A DNA stretch of 64,000 bases from Petunia secreta (taxonomy: Eukaryota; Streptophyta; Magnoliopsida; Solanales; Solanaceae). Of this stretch, positions 39,361-48,450 are shown in pieces (position 1 is the stretch's first letter; each line of letters starts with the position of its first letter). The notes beneath the pieces were generated by a model. The model searched no databases, was not told the DNA's origin, and saw nothing but the letters and a program-made list of their open reading frames with translations. Location of the stretch: contig JARKIP010000005.1 in assembly GCA_029990175.1 (NCBI GenBank), positions 33,241,501 to 33,305,500 on the forward strand, given 5' to 3'. The position numbers and the translations under genes were made by a program.

Positions 39361-41544
39361 ATGGCCAACGAAGGTCAAGATTTCATTAAGGAGGCCTTGG
39401 CTAATCTTCTTGCCAAGATGGACCTCATGAACCAAAGGATTGACTCTCTTGAAAAGGGAGCCTCGAGTACTCAAGGTGAACATGGGACCCCGAGTGTCCC
39501 AATTGAAAAGGGGACCCCGAGTGTCCAAATTGAGACCGGTGAAGGCTCAAGTAGCCCTACCTTTACCCCGGAGCAAGTTGTTGAATTTCTCAATCAACAA
39601 CGGGTAAAGGAGGATCGAGAGAGAATTGAACGAACGGGCATTCCCCGTATCTTGGATAATCCCCCAAGAAACTTTCCACTACCAAGACCCGTCCGAAATG
39701 TGCAACCTCTTGAGCAAGTTGTTGAGGCTCAAGAAGGGGAGGAAGTTGATTATGGTGACGATGTGTATGGGTTTGATGATCACTTTCAACCAAGGCGAGC
39801 TATGAATTGGGGTCGAAATGTGGATCGGGGTAGAGGCCGAGGTCGAGGGCCACCCTTAGGATATGGAGGGAGGAATGCTAGAAGGGACTATGTTGCTTAT
39901 GATGATCACCATGGAGGCCAACCGGAGCCATTCCAAGGGGGTCGTGACAACAACAACAACCTTAATAGTGCGAAGCTCACTATTCCTTCTTTCAAAGGAA
40001 GTAGTGACCCGGTGGAGTACATTGGTTGGAAATTGGCTATGGAGCGTATCTTTGACACCAATGATATGCCCGATGTGAAGAAGACCAAGTATGCAATATC
40101 CTCCTTTGAATCTTTTGCTTCTACTTGGTGGGAGTCGGTGAAGAGGAATAGAAGGAGGACGGGTATGGCTATTAATCTTACTTGGGAAGAGTTGATCCGT
40201 GTGATGGATGAGAAGTACTTGACTAACCAATACCGGGTTGAACAACAAAGGCGTCTATATGATTTGAAGCAAGGCTACAAATCGGTTGGTGAATATTTCA
40301 ATGAATTTGAGCAAATCCGAATGATCCTTGACTTAGATGATGAAGACAATGAGACGGCCATGATCCGTTTCAAAGGGGGCTTGAACCGAGACATAGCTTC
40401 ACAATTGAAGTTCCACAAATATGATGATCATTACAAGCTATGTGAAGATGCGGTTGAGGCCGAGAAATGGCTCAAGGAGGAGAAATCCCTCCGCTACAAG
40501 AGTAGCACTACTACTCCAACAAGCAAACCAAAGGATTGGAAGCCTCCTACTACAAATGCAAGGTTCCCAAGTGCAAGTGGAACAAGTGGTGCGAATGCTA
40601 CCAAGGATGTGAAAAAGCCGTATGAGAAGAACACACCTAATGTGGGAGGTAACTCTAAAACTCAACTACATGCTCCTACTTCTTCTTCAATACAATGCCA
40701 CAAGTGCAAGGGCTATGGTCACTTTGCTAGGGAATGTCCTACAAAGAGGACCATGATTGTTGTTGGTAATGATGCATATGAGAAAGAGAGTGAATCAGAA
40801 GATGAGGGAGTAGAGGGAGTAGAGGGAGTAGAGGAGAATGATTTGCTTGATGACACGGTGGAGGAGGAGGATCCTCAAACTTTCTTGGTTGTGAGAAGGA
40901 GCCTAGGGGCTATGATTGTGGAAGATAGTGAAACCTTGCAAAGGGAAAATCTTTTCCATGCTAGGTGCCGGGTCAAAGATGTTGTTTGCTCTATGATAAT
41001 TGATTCCGGAAGTTGTGCAAATGTAGTGAGTCAATCACTAGTGGCTCAATTGAAGTTAACTACCATGAAGCATCCTAAACCTTACCGGTTACAATGGCTT
41101 AGTGAATGTGGAGAGCTTAAGGTGATGAAACAAGCCATGATCAAGTTTAGAATGGGTAGTTATGTTGATGAGCATTTGTTTGACGTTGTGCCTATGCAAG
41201 CATGCCACCTACTCTTAGGGAGGCCATGGCAATTCGATAGGCAAGTGGTGCATGATGGTCGTGTCAACACTTACACGGTCAAACATGAAGGGAAGAGATT
41301 TGTGCTTAAACCTCTCACTCCTAAGCAAGTAAGTGATGACTACAAGAAAATGAAGGAGTTGAGGGAGGTGGCAAAGGCTAAGTCACTCATTGAGACTAGC
41401 CCTTTGTCCAAAAGCATGGTGGCAATCCCACCTACTTCACCTACCGGTGGCATGTGTGCCATGATGCAACCGGGCGAGCTCTTGAAAGGTAATGATGGCA
41501 CCAAATTTCTCCTATGCCTAGTGCACAAAGGTATTGATCCTTAA
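39361..41544 (+). CDS. gag: gag-protease of C1 (727 aa)
   Basis: ATG 39361 after the conserved GTAGGTACA junction. Contains the GTPSV repeat (residues 41-56), Gly/Arg-rich stretch, capsid core (ASTWWESVKRNRRR, FKGGLNRDIASQLKFH), zinc knuckle CHKCKGYGHFARECP from residue 446, a GVEGVEGVEE acidic repeat, and retropepsin with DSG at 548-550 and LLLGRPWQFDR. The reading stops just after LVHKGID because of one extra base near 41534 relative to D1, which throws pol into the next frame. In A1 gag, PR and pol are one frame, so this is damage and not a programmed shift. Nearly identical to the gag-PR part of C2. Confidence 0.93.
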   Translation: MANEGQDFIKEALANLLAKMDLMNQRIDSLEKGASSTQGEHGTPSVPIEKGTPSVQIETGEGSSSPTFTPEQVVEFLNQQRVKEDRERIERTGIPRILDNPPRNFPLPRPVRNVQPLEQVVEAQEGEEVDYGDDVYGFDDHFQPRRAMNWGRNVDRGRGRGRGPPLGYGGRNARRDYVAYDDHHGGQPEPFQGGRDNNNNLNSAKLTIPSFKGSSDPVEYIGWKLAMERIFDTNDMPDVKKTKYAISSFESFASTWWESVKRNRRRTGMAINLTWEELIRVMDEKYLTNQYRVEQQRRLYDLKQGYKSVGEYFNEFEQIRMILDLDDEDNETAMIRFKGGLNRDIASQLKFHKYDDHYKLCEDAVEAEKWLKEEKSLRYKSSTTTPTSKPKDWKPPTTNARFPSASGTSGANATKDVKKPYEKNTPNVGGNSKTQLHAPTSSSIQCHKCKGYGHFARECPTKRTMIVVGNDAYEKESESEDEGVEGVEGVEENDLLDDTVEEEDPQTFLVVRRSLGAMIVEDSETLQRENLFHARCRVKDVVCSMIIDSGSCANVVSQSLVAQLKLTTMKHPKPYRLQWLSECGELKVMKQAMIKFRMGSYVDEHLFDVVPMQACHLLLGRPWQFDRQVVHDGRVNTYTVKHEGKRFVLKPLTPKQVSDDYKKMKELREVAKAKSLIETSPLSKSMVAIPPTSPTGGMCAMMQPGELLKGNDGTKFLLCLVHKGIDP

Positions 41545-44446
41545 CTCTAATTGTGATTTTTCTTCTAACCCTTTGCCTAGTGTGTTTGAGAATGTTTTGA
41601 AGGATTTTGGTGACATGTTCCCGGATGAAATGCCGGATGGATTGCCTCCTTTGAGGGGCATTGAGCATCAAATAGACTTTGTCCCGGGATCCCAAATCCC
41701 AAACAAACCGGCCTATAGGAGCAACCCGGAGGATACAAGGGAATTGCAAAAGCAAGTTGATGAATTGCTCACTAAAGGTTTGGTAAGGGAAAGCTTGAGT
41801 CCTTGTGCCGTGCCCGTGATCCTTGTTCCCAAAAAGGACGGCACTTGGAGAATGTGTGTTGATTGTCGGGCCGTGAACAAAATAACGTTAAAGTACCGTC
41901 ATCCTATTCCCCGACTTGATGATATGTTAGATGAATTGAGCGGTTCATGTGTGTTTAGCAAAGTTGACCTTAGGTCCGGTTACCATCAAATCCGGATGAA
42001 ACCCGGTGATGAATGGAAAACCGCATTCAAGACCAAATTTGGTCTCTATGAATGGTTGGTGATGCCCTTTGGGCTCTCCAATGCACCTAGCACTTTTATG
42101 AGGCTAATGAACCATGTTCTAAAGCCATTCATCAACAAGTTTGTGGTCGTCTATTTTGACGATATATTGATCTATAGCAAATCAATAGACGACCATGTTG
42201 AACACCTTAGGCTAGTGCTTGAGAAGTTGAGAGCCGAAAAGCTCTATGCTAATTTTAAAAAGTGTGCCTTTGGTGTTGAGAAGGTGGTCTTCCTTGGGTT
42301 TGTTGTGAGTGCTCAAGGAGTGGAGGTGGATGAGTCTAAGGTAGAGGCCATACGTGATTGGCCTACTCCTACTACCGTGACTCAAGTGAGGAGCTTTCAT
42401 GGTCTCGCAAGCTTTTATAGGCGATTTGTGAAGGACTTTAGCTCTATTGCCGCTCCACTCACCGAATTGGTAAGGAAAGACCAACCGTTTGTTTGCGGAG
42501 AGCCTCAAGAGAAGGCCTTCCATGAATTGAAAAGTAGGTTGAGTACCGCCCCTCTATTGCAATTGCCCGACTTCGGAAAGGCATTTGAGGTTGAGTGTGA
42601 TGCCTCGGGGGTGGGAATTGGTGGTGTATTAATGCAAGATAGCAAACCCATCACCTACATTAGTGAAAAGTTTAAAGGGGCCTCCTTGAATTATTCGACA
42701 TATGACAAGGAGTTGTATGCCCTTGTGAGAGCCCTTGCCCATTGGCAACACTACCTTTGGCCTCGTGAGTTTGTAATCAAGAGTGACCATGAGTCACTCA
42801 AGCATTTGAGAGGCCAAGAGAAGCTCAATAAGAGACATGCCAAGTGGGTTGAATTCATTGAGTCCTTTCCCTATGTGATCCAATATAAGAAAGGGAAGGA
42901 CAATGTTGTGGTGGATGCTGTAGCCACCACTCTCACCTCTAAGCTCATGGGTTTTGAGAGCATTAAATTGATGTATGCTCATAACCCAAAGCTAAAGAGT
43001 GTCCATGACGCTCTAGAGAAGGGGGAGAGAGTTGAAAAATACCAATGGGTTAATGGTTATATCTTCAAAAATGGTAGAGTGTGCATTCCGGAGTCCTCTT
43101 GGAGGGATTTGCTTGTGCAAGAGGCACATTGCGGGGGACTCATGGGACATTTTGGCACAAGAAAGACTTTGGCTATTCTTAAAGAACAATTTCATTGGCC
43201 AAAGATGGGGGTGCAAGTGGAAAAGTTTTGCAACAATTGCCTTGAGTGCAACCGTGCTAAATCCAAAGCCCACCCCCATGGTTTGTATACCTCTCTCCCC
43301 ATACCTACTAGTCCTTGGTTGGATATCTCAATGGATTTCGTGATGGGATTACCTAGGACTAGGGGGGGCCATGATAGCATTTTTGTTGTTGTGGATAGGT
43401 TCTCAAAGATGGCTCATTTCATTCCATGCAAGAAATGCGATGATGCCCAACATGTAGCTTCCTTGTTTGTTGAAAATGTTTTGAAGCTACATGGTGTGCC
43501 TCAAACTATAGTGAGTGATAGGGACACTAAGTTCCTAAGCCATTTTTGGCGAAGTTTATGGGGTGCTTTAGGCACCAAGCTCTTGTTCTCCACGTCCCAC
43601 CACCCACAAACCGATGGGCAAACGGAAGTGGTAAACCGAACCTTGGGTGCTCTTCTTAGAGCCATGACTCGAGGTAAGGCCGGGACTTGGATTGATCGTT
43701 TACCTCTTATGGAGTTTGCCTACAATCGAACCGTGCATAGAATGATTGGCATGACTCCATTCGAGTGTGTTTATGGCTTTAACCCCTTGATTCCCCTTGA
43801 TCTAACCCCTTTGCCAAGAGAAATGGTTGTTAATTTTGAAGGTAAAGCTAGAGCAAAGGCAATGATGGAACTCCATGCAAAGGCGAAGAAGAATTTGGAG
43901 GAAGCCTATGCTAAGGTTGCTTCCAAGAAAAACAAAGGACGCAAGAAGGTGGAACTCAAGAAGGGTGACTATGTGTGGGTGCACTTCCGGAAAGAAAGGT
44001 TTCCAAACCTTAGAAAAGGGAAGTTAGCACCCCGTGGCGATGGCCCATTCCAAGTGCTTTCAAAGATAAACAACAACGCCTATGTGGTCGACTTGCCAAG
44101 TGAGTATCAAGTTTCTAATACTTTTAATGTTTGTGACTTGGTGCCTTTGGATGTAGGTAATGATGAGGTCGTGGGTGATGATGCCTCAATTTCGAGGGCG
44201 AAATCTTCTCAAGAAGGGGAGGATGATGAGACCCAATCCCCCACAAGACCATTCACACGGAGTCAAGCTAAGGAGATCCAAGGAGTACATATACACTTGG
44301 TGAGGAAGGGCCTTGAAGAAGTGAGGAAGGGCCTTGCAGAAGGAAGCGATTGGAAGACATTCCGGGTGCTCAAGCTAGGCCTCACGCCTAAGGAAGAAGA
44401 GAGCCCAGCAGAGCCAGGCGCCCCGCCTGGCAAGCTCACTGCCTAA
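41534..44446 (+). pseudogene. pol: pol of C1: RT, RNase H, integrase (long open frame, detached from gag)
   Basis: Open for about 970 codons. RT begins [20 protein letters not shown] and carries the catalytic YFDDIL at 42152-42169. RNase [13 protein letters not shown] near 42600 and [17 protein letters not shown] near 42700. Integrase: [11 protein letters not shown] and CNNCLECNRAK (zinc site), [29 protein letters not shown] (catalytic Glu near 43625), then GDGPF and INNNAYVVDLP. An 18-bp in-frame deletion near 42915 removes LSRKFA between RNase H and integrase. The frame crosses the PPT and reads 223 bases of the 3' LTR, encoding RPFTRSQAK, before stopping at 44446. All catalytic residues I can place are present, so this is the least damaged pol here. 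Confidence 0.92.
44211..44223 (+). other. Polypurine tract of C1
   Basis: AAGAAGGGGAGGA directly before the 3' LTR. Confidence 0.9.
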
Positions 44447-44590
44447 GGGCTGAAAAGTGCCCAGGCGCCCCACCTGGCCAGGCGCCCCGCCTAGCTGAAG
44501 GCCAAGCCAGGCTCCCCGCCTAGCCAGGCGCCCAGCCTAGCTTCAGCATGTTCCAGGCGCCCCTCCCAGCCCCAGGCGCCCCTCCTAGCT
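44414..44590. repeat. Palindrome cluster, C1 3' LTR (U3)
   Basis: About eight units, same order as the 5' LTR less one. Confidence 0.88.
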
Positions 44591-44688
44591 GCTGAACTTA
44601 TGTTTCTTTACTATTTTGCCCTACGTGGCTTATTTGATGAACCTTATTAGTAAGGGCATTTAAGTCTTTGTGCAAGCTTGGTAAACAC

Positions 44689-44696
44689 TATAAATA
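44689..44696 (+). promoter_or_regulatory. TATA box, C1 3' LTR
   Basis: TATAAATA. Confidence 0.7.
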
Positions 44697-45017
44697 GCCA
44701 AGTCTAGCCTATTTACACTTAGTTTATGATATTGGATGAATGTTAAACATTGAACATGAGCATGGCTCTTGGTATTGAATGAAACCCTTTGATTTTGGAC
44801 TTGTAGTTCTTCTAGCGGATCTAGATAAATACTTTTCCTCTCCGACCATTCTACTTGCGTGCTCGCGTTAGCTCGAGGGTAGTTGCATAGCGTAGGTGTT
44901 CTTGTCCTTCTCTCGGGGTGTAACGGAACAAGTTCTCCGTTGCTACTTGGGATTAGAGATCGAGTTACGTCTCGTTCTTATCTTTTTACTTTCCGCATTT
45001 TGATTCTCATCACAAGT

Positions 45018-45088
45018 GAAGATGGATATCTTGGATCAACTTAGCTTGACTCTGAGTGAAGGGTCTTGAGGGGGTTTGGGTCTTATCA
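45018..45088 (-). repeat. 5' LTR of D1, outer 71 bp
   Basis: Continuation of 23031-23800 beyond C1, ending at TGATAAGACCC (minus) at 45088. Confidence 0.9.
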
Positions 45089-45237
45089 CCAATGCCATAA
45101 ATGTAAGGGTTATGGCCACTTTGCCAAAGAGTGCCCTACCCGGAAAACAATGATTGTGATGGATGATGGGTTGGTCTATGAGGGGGAAAGTGAGTCCGAG
45201 GGAGAAGTTGAGGAGGAGAGTGAGGAAGTTGAGGGTG
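45089..45237 (+). pseudogene. gag: gag C-terminal fragment of H (zinc knuckle)
   Basis: Reads QCHKCKGYGHFAKECPTRK and then an acidic linker (ESESEGEVEEESEEVEG), the same order as C1 after residue 446. The upstream part of gag is gone (D1 boundary at 45088). The fragment is cut at 45237 by solo LTR G1 and continues at 46081 with GEERVTEGDDPNMFLVVRR. Confidence 0.88.
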
Positions 45238-45426
45238 TGATGCCGGATAAATTGGCCTAAACGACAACCATCAAGAACCTAGCTTGAAGAGCACAAGGAA
45301 CGCAAGTCAAGGGCTCCGGAAACGTCTTGAAGATCATGCATTGGAGCGCCGAGGAAGGAGGAGCACATAGGCACCAAAGGAGAGGCTCGGGGGACACATT
45401 TTGAGCCATTTCAAGAACTCCCAGGA

Positions 45427-45630
45427 AGGGGCGGACCGCCTCTTTGGAAGGGCGGACCGCCCACTTGATGAAGCCTCTCTGGACCTGCACTGGGCGGACC
45501 GCCCCTATGCAATAGGCGGACCGCCTACTTCATTGTGGTGGGGCGCCTACTCCTGAGGTGGGGCGCCTGTTTGGCCTACACTGCAACTAGGCGGGGCGCC
45601 TCTTTTGGCTAGGCGGGGCGCCTACTTACG
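45427..45630. repeat. AGGCG-N3-CGCCT palindrome cluster, G1
   Basis: About eight units, including GGGCGGACCGCC, AGGCGGACCGCCT and AGGCGGGGCGCCT forms. Confidence 0.87.
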
Positions 45631-45744
45631 GGCCATTTGAAGACTTGTTTTTGTGGTGTAATTCCTATTCTAGCCCTAGGTGCTTTTATTACACTAACTT
45701 GTCTTATGGGCTTTTAGTCATTTCACATTTATGTATGGGAAAAC

Positions 45745-45752
45745 TATATAAG
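45745..45752 (+). promoter_or_regulatory. TATA box, G1
   Basis: TATATAAG, about 115 bp after the palindromes. Confidence 0.68.
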
Positions 45753-46080
45753 CTTCCCTTAGCCATTTCATTCATAAGTTAGCTTTGAACATAGAAATTG
45801 AGAAGAGAGAATTAAGAGAAGGCCGAGCCTTTCTTGTTGAAGCCCGAGGCTTCATGTATCTTGTACGACTTGGAACCTATGGAGATTCATCGCTAGTGTG
45901 AATTCCTTGTAAGGTTCGAGTTTCCCTTTTCCCTTTTGAATTCAATTAACGTTTGTAAATTGAATTCGATTCTTTCTTCTACTTTCTTGCCTTCCTAGTC
46001 TCGATTTCTTATTATCTTTATCGCTTCCGCATTGTTTGTATCGTGTTTAGCTTCCGCGTATTTTGCCCTGCATCAGGGTG

Positions 46081-46494
46081 AGGGTGAAGAGAGAGTGACG
46101 GAGGGGGATGATCCTAATATGTTCCTTGTGGTTCGCCGCATTTTGGGAACCATGGTGAGTGAAGAGAGGGAAGATGAACAAAGGGAAAACTTGTTCCATG
46201 CTCGGTGTAGAAGGGACAAGTGTGTTCCATGATCATAGACTCGGGTAGTTGTGCGAATGTGGTGAGCCAATCCTTGGTCTTACAATTAAAATTGACTACC
46301 CAAAAGCACCCTAATCCCTACCGTTTGCAATGGTTGAGCGAGTGTGGGGAAATGAGGGTATTGATGCAAGTCTTGATTAGGTTCAAGATTGGGAACTATC
46401 AAGATGAACACATGTTTGACGTGGTGCCAATGCAAGCATTCCGCCTTTTATTTGGTAGGCCGTGGCAATACGACAAACAAGTGGTTCATGATGG
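46081..46494 (+). pseudogene. Protease region of H, frameshifted
   Basis: Continues gag after G1: VTEGDDPNMFLVVRR, RENLFHARCR, then a short deletion near 46213 (in place of VRGKVCSM) shifts the frame. The retropepsin motif MIIDSGSCANVVS and LLFGRPWQYDK follow in the new frame. F1 enters at 46494 right after VVHDG; the rest (NTYTVRHEGKKFVLTPLSPK) resumes at 51832. Confidence 0.88.
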
Positions 46495-46696
46495 TGATAA
46501 GATCCAAATTGGAGCCAAAGCGCCAACCATCAAGAGCCAAGCATGAGGGCACAATAGATACAAGGCAAGGGCACCGGAGGAGGGTTCGAGAGTGATTTGG
46601 AGTCATGGACTTGAGCGCCAATGGGGGAGGACCGGCTACGTACCAAGGAGGAACACTTAGAGTCCATTTTGAGCCGTTTCCAAGTCTCCCAGGAAG

Positions 46697-46838
46697 GAGG
46701 CGGACCGCCCATTGGACTAGGCGGACCGCCTAGTTGACTACACACCCTCAGGATCTCTGGCCGCCTACTGAAGGGGCGGACCACCCATTTTCCAGGCTGG
46801 GCGCCTACTCTGGGCGCCTACTATTCAGGCGGGGCGCC
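46697..46838. repeat. AGGCG-N3-CGCCT palindrome cluster, F1 5' LTR
   Basis: About six units, AGGCGGACCGCC and AGGCGGGGCGCCT forms, 130 bp before TATA. Confidence 0.87.
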
Positions 46839-46970
46839 TAGTGTGCGGAAGGCCTATCCGGGTTTCCTACTTATTTTGAGTGTAATTCCAACTATAGCCC
46901 TAAATGACATGTATTGTTTTGACTAGACTTAGGGGCTATTTAGACATTTTATTTAGAAGTGTGGTGAACC

Positions 46971-46978
46971 TATAAATA
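46971..46978 (+). promoter_or_regulatory. TATA box, F1 5' LTR
   Basis: TATAAATA. Confidence 0.73.
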
Positions 46979-47301
46979 CCACACTTAGTCATTTATTTCA
47001 TTGAGCTTGTTTAGAATTGAAGAATAGACTTAGTAAGAGAGGCAAGGCCTTCTTCTTTGTAGAAGCTTGAAGCTTCAGATTATCTCTTTGCTTGGAGCCT
47101 ATGGAGACCCGTCACTAGTACGGAATCCTTGTATGGTTCAAGTTTCCCTTCCTCTCTCGGATATTCAATTCATGGTTTGAATCGTTTATCCATTCTTTTC
47201 TTCTATTTCTATTCTCCCCAATCCCTTACTTTCTTGTTATCTTGTGATTGTTGCTTCCGTATCTTAGTTTATCGCTTCCGCCTATTTGGGTCTTATCATC
47301 T

Positions 47302-47313
47302 TGGTATCAGAGC
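47302..47313 (+). other. Primer-binding site of F1
   Basis: TGGTATCAGAGC, three bases after the LTR. Confidence 0.95.
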
Positions 47314-48450
47314 AAGGCTCGGGTTTCGTTCTTACGAATCCACAATCCTTGTTCATATTATCTTTACTTTATTGTTATTGTGTTTATGTTCTTGAGAAAA
47401 GAAGAAAAAACAAAAAAATTGAAAAAAAGTGAAAATTACAAAAAAATTCATGTTGTGGATTGGATTCGATTGCCCATTGAGTGTTTGATATTGGGAATTG
47501 ATCTATGATGATTACCCATTGATTTGGTACCCTTGTTACATGATTTGGTGTTGAAAATCACAAGTTAGAAAAATCAAAACCCCAAAATTGAAAACCCTAG
47601 AATTTGATTGAGATTTCTTGATTTGGATTCGTTATGGATTGGGTGTTGTTATAAATCATTGGGGATTGATTAGAGTAGTTGAAAACACCATTGGGTACCT
47701 TCGGATTGGGAAAAAAAACCTTGGAACACCGAAATTTGGTTGCAAAAGGGCCAAAAACCCGTTTTCGGACCGTGCTGTGAAGCCCAGTAGGCGGACCGCC
47801 TACTCCTAAGAGGTGGACCGCCTCTTTTTATGTTGCTCTCTGTATTTTGAGTAGGCGGGGCGCCCACTTTACAGAGGCGGGGACCGCCCACTCCTCTAGG
47901 GCCTCCGTTTGGCTTCGTTTCGTGTCTTTTTGTGTCCCGTTTGCTTCCGTACCTCTTGGTTAGTGTTTCTAAGGTATTAGTCCTACTTTATTAACACTAA
48001 TATTTGATCCCTTAGGGTGTTGTGTGTCTTGGAGTATTCACTTAAAGTCGTAGATCTTGCTTGCTTCAAGTGCGCACTAAATTAGCTTCCGTACATCGAG
48101 TCACCTAAATTCCATTCCGGACCTTTACTTGGATCTACTAGTTGATTGATCTTACCATTGTGGTTCCTAAAAGAGATAAAGGCATCTTTTGGTGGGGGTT
48201 TGGGAGTGTGCACCCTAAAAAGAGTGTTGAGAGCCACCACCAAAGGTAAGGGAGAGCAAGTGAGGTTGTTTATACTAACCTTTGCACTTTCTTAACATGT
48301 CTTTTGCAGGTACAAGGAGCCATAAGGGAGGTTTGGAGGGAAGTAGGAGTGGTGAGAAAGGTGTAAGTGAGAGGGAGTTAGTTGAAGCCTACCTTCCGAG
48401 CCTCTTGGCTCAAATAGAGGCAATGGAGTGTCCAACACTTGGAGGATGAG
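47314..48450 (+). other. Untranslated leader of F1 and decayed gag start
   Basis: Palindromes at 47788-47897. At 48301-48320 the usual gag start appears as cttttgcaggtacaagg, one base short of ATG. Downstream a reading like ELVEAYLPSLLAQIEAM (48376-48426) resembles gag N-termini such as LADLLAEIRAM in B, so gag has decayed here. Confidence 0.75.
47788..47897. repeat. AGGCG-N3-CGCCT palindrome cluster, F1 leader
   Basis: Four units, AGGCGGACCGCCT (centre gac) and AGGCGGGGCGCCC. Confidence 0.85.

Larger units (their letters stand above)
23801..45012 (+). mobile_element. Element C1, family C autonomous retrotransposon split by A2
   Basis: 5' LTR 23801-24607, PBS 24611-24622, leader 24623-25682 continued at 39190-39360, gag-PR 39361-41544, pol to 44446, PPT 44211-44223, 3' LTR 44224-45012. 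TSD CAAGT at 23796-23800 and 45013-45017. Without A2 it is about 7.7 kb. It is the likely autonomous relative of C2. Confidence 0.95.
44224..45012 (+). repeat. 3' LTR of C1 (789 bp)
   Basis: Pairs with 23801-24607; exactly one 18-bp palindrome unit shorter. Confidence 0.95.
12620..45088 (-). mobile_element. Element D1, family D autonomous retrotransposon split by B and C1
   Basis: Minus-strand parts: 5' LTR 45088-45018 plus 23800-23031, PBS 23027-23016, leader, gag-PR 21941-19909, pol 15479-12684, and the first 64 bp of the 3' LTR (12683-12620), where A3 is inserted. B entered between PR and RT (TSD GGGCT) and C1 entered the 5' LTR (TSD CAAGT). The base after the 5' LTR is inside gag of H, so D1 was itself inserted in H; ccaat (45089-45093) is the expected target-duplication copy, with the partner lost. 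Confidence 0.9.
45238..46075 (+). mobile_element. Solo LTR G1 (family G, 838 bp)
   Basis: TGATGCCGG start and CTGCATCA end, flanked by GGGTG on both sides (45233-45237 and 46076-46080), no PBS or coding sequence. This is the product of LTR-LTR recombination of a once complete element. Palindrome cluster 45427-45630, TATA 45745-45752. Confidence 0.95.
46495..47298 (+). repeat. 5' LTR of F1 (804 bp)
   Basis: Starts TGATAAGATCCAAAT and ends ATTTGGGTCTTATCA, a nearly perfect 15-bp inverted pair. Confidence 0.95.

Noticed and set aside
41520..41545. Programmed frameshift between gag-PR and pol in C1
   Set aside because: A1, A2 and D1 read through the same place in one frame; C1 simply has one extra base, so a mutation is the better explanation.
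44100..44446. Chromodomain at the integrase C-terminus
   Set aside because: I cannot see a canonical chromodomain after GDGPF and INNNAYVVDLP; only the short LTR-encoded tail with TRSQAK is evident.
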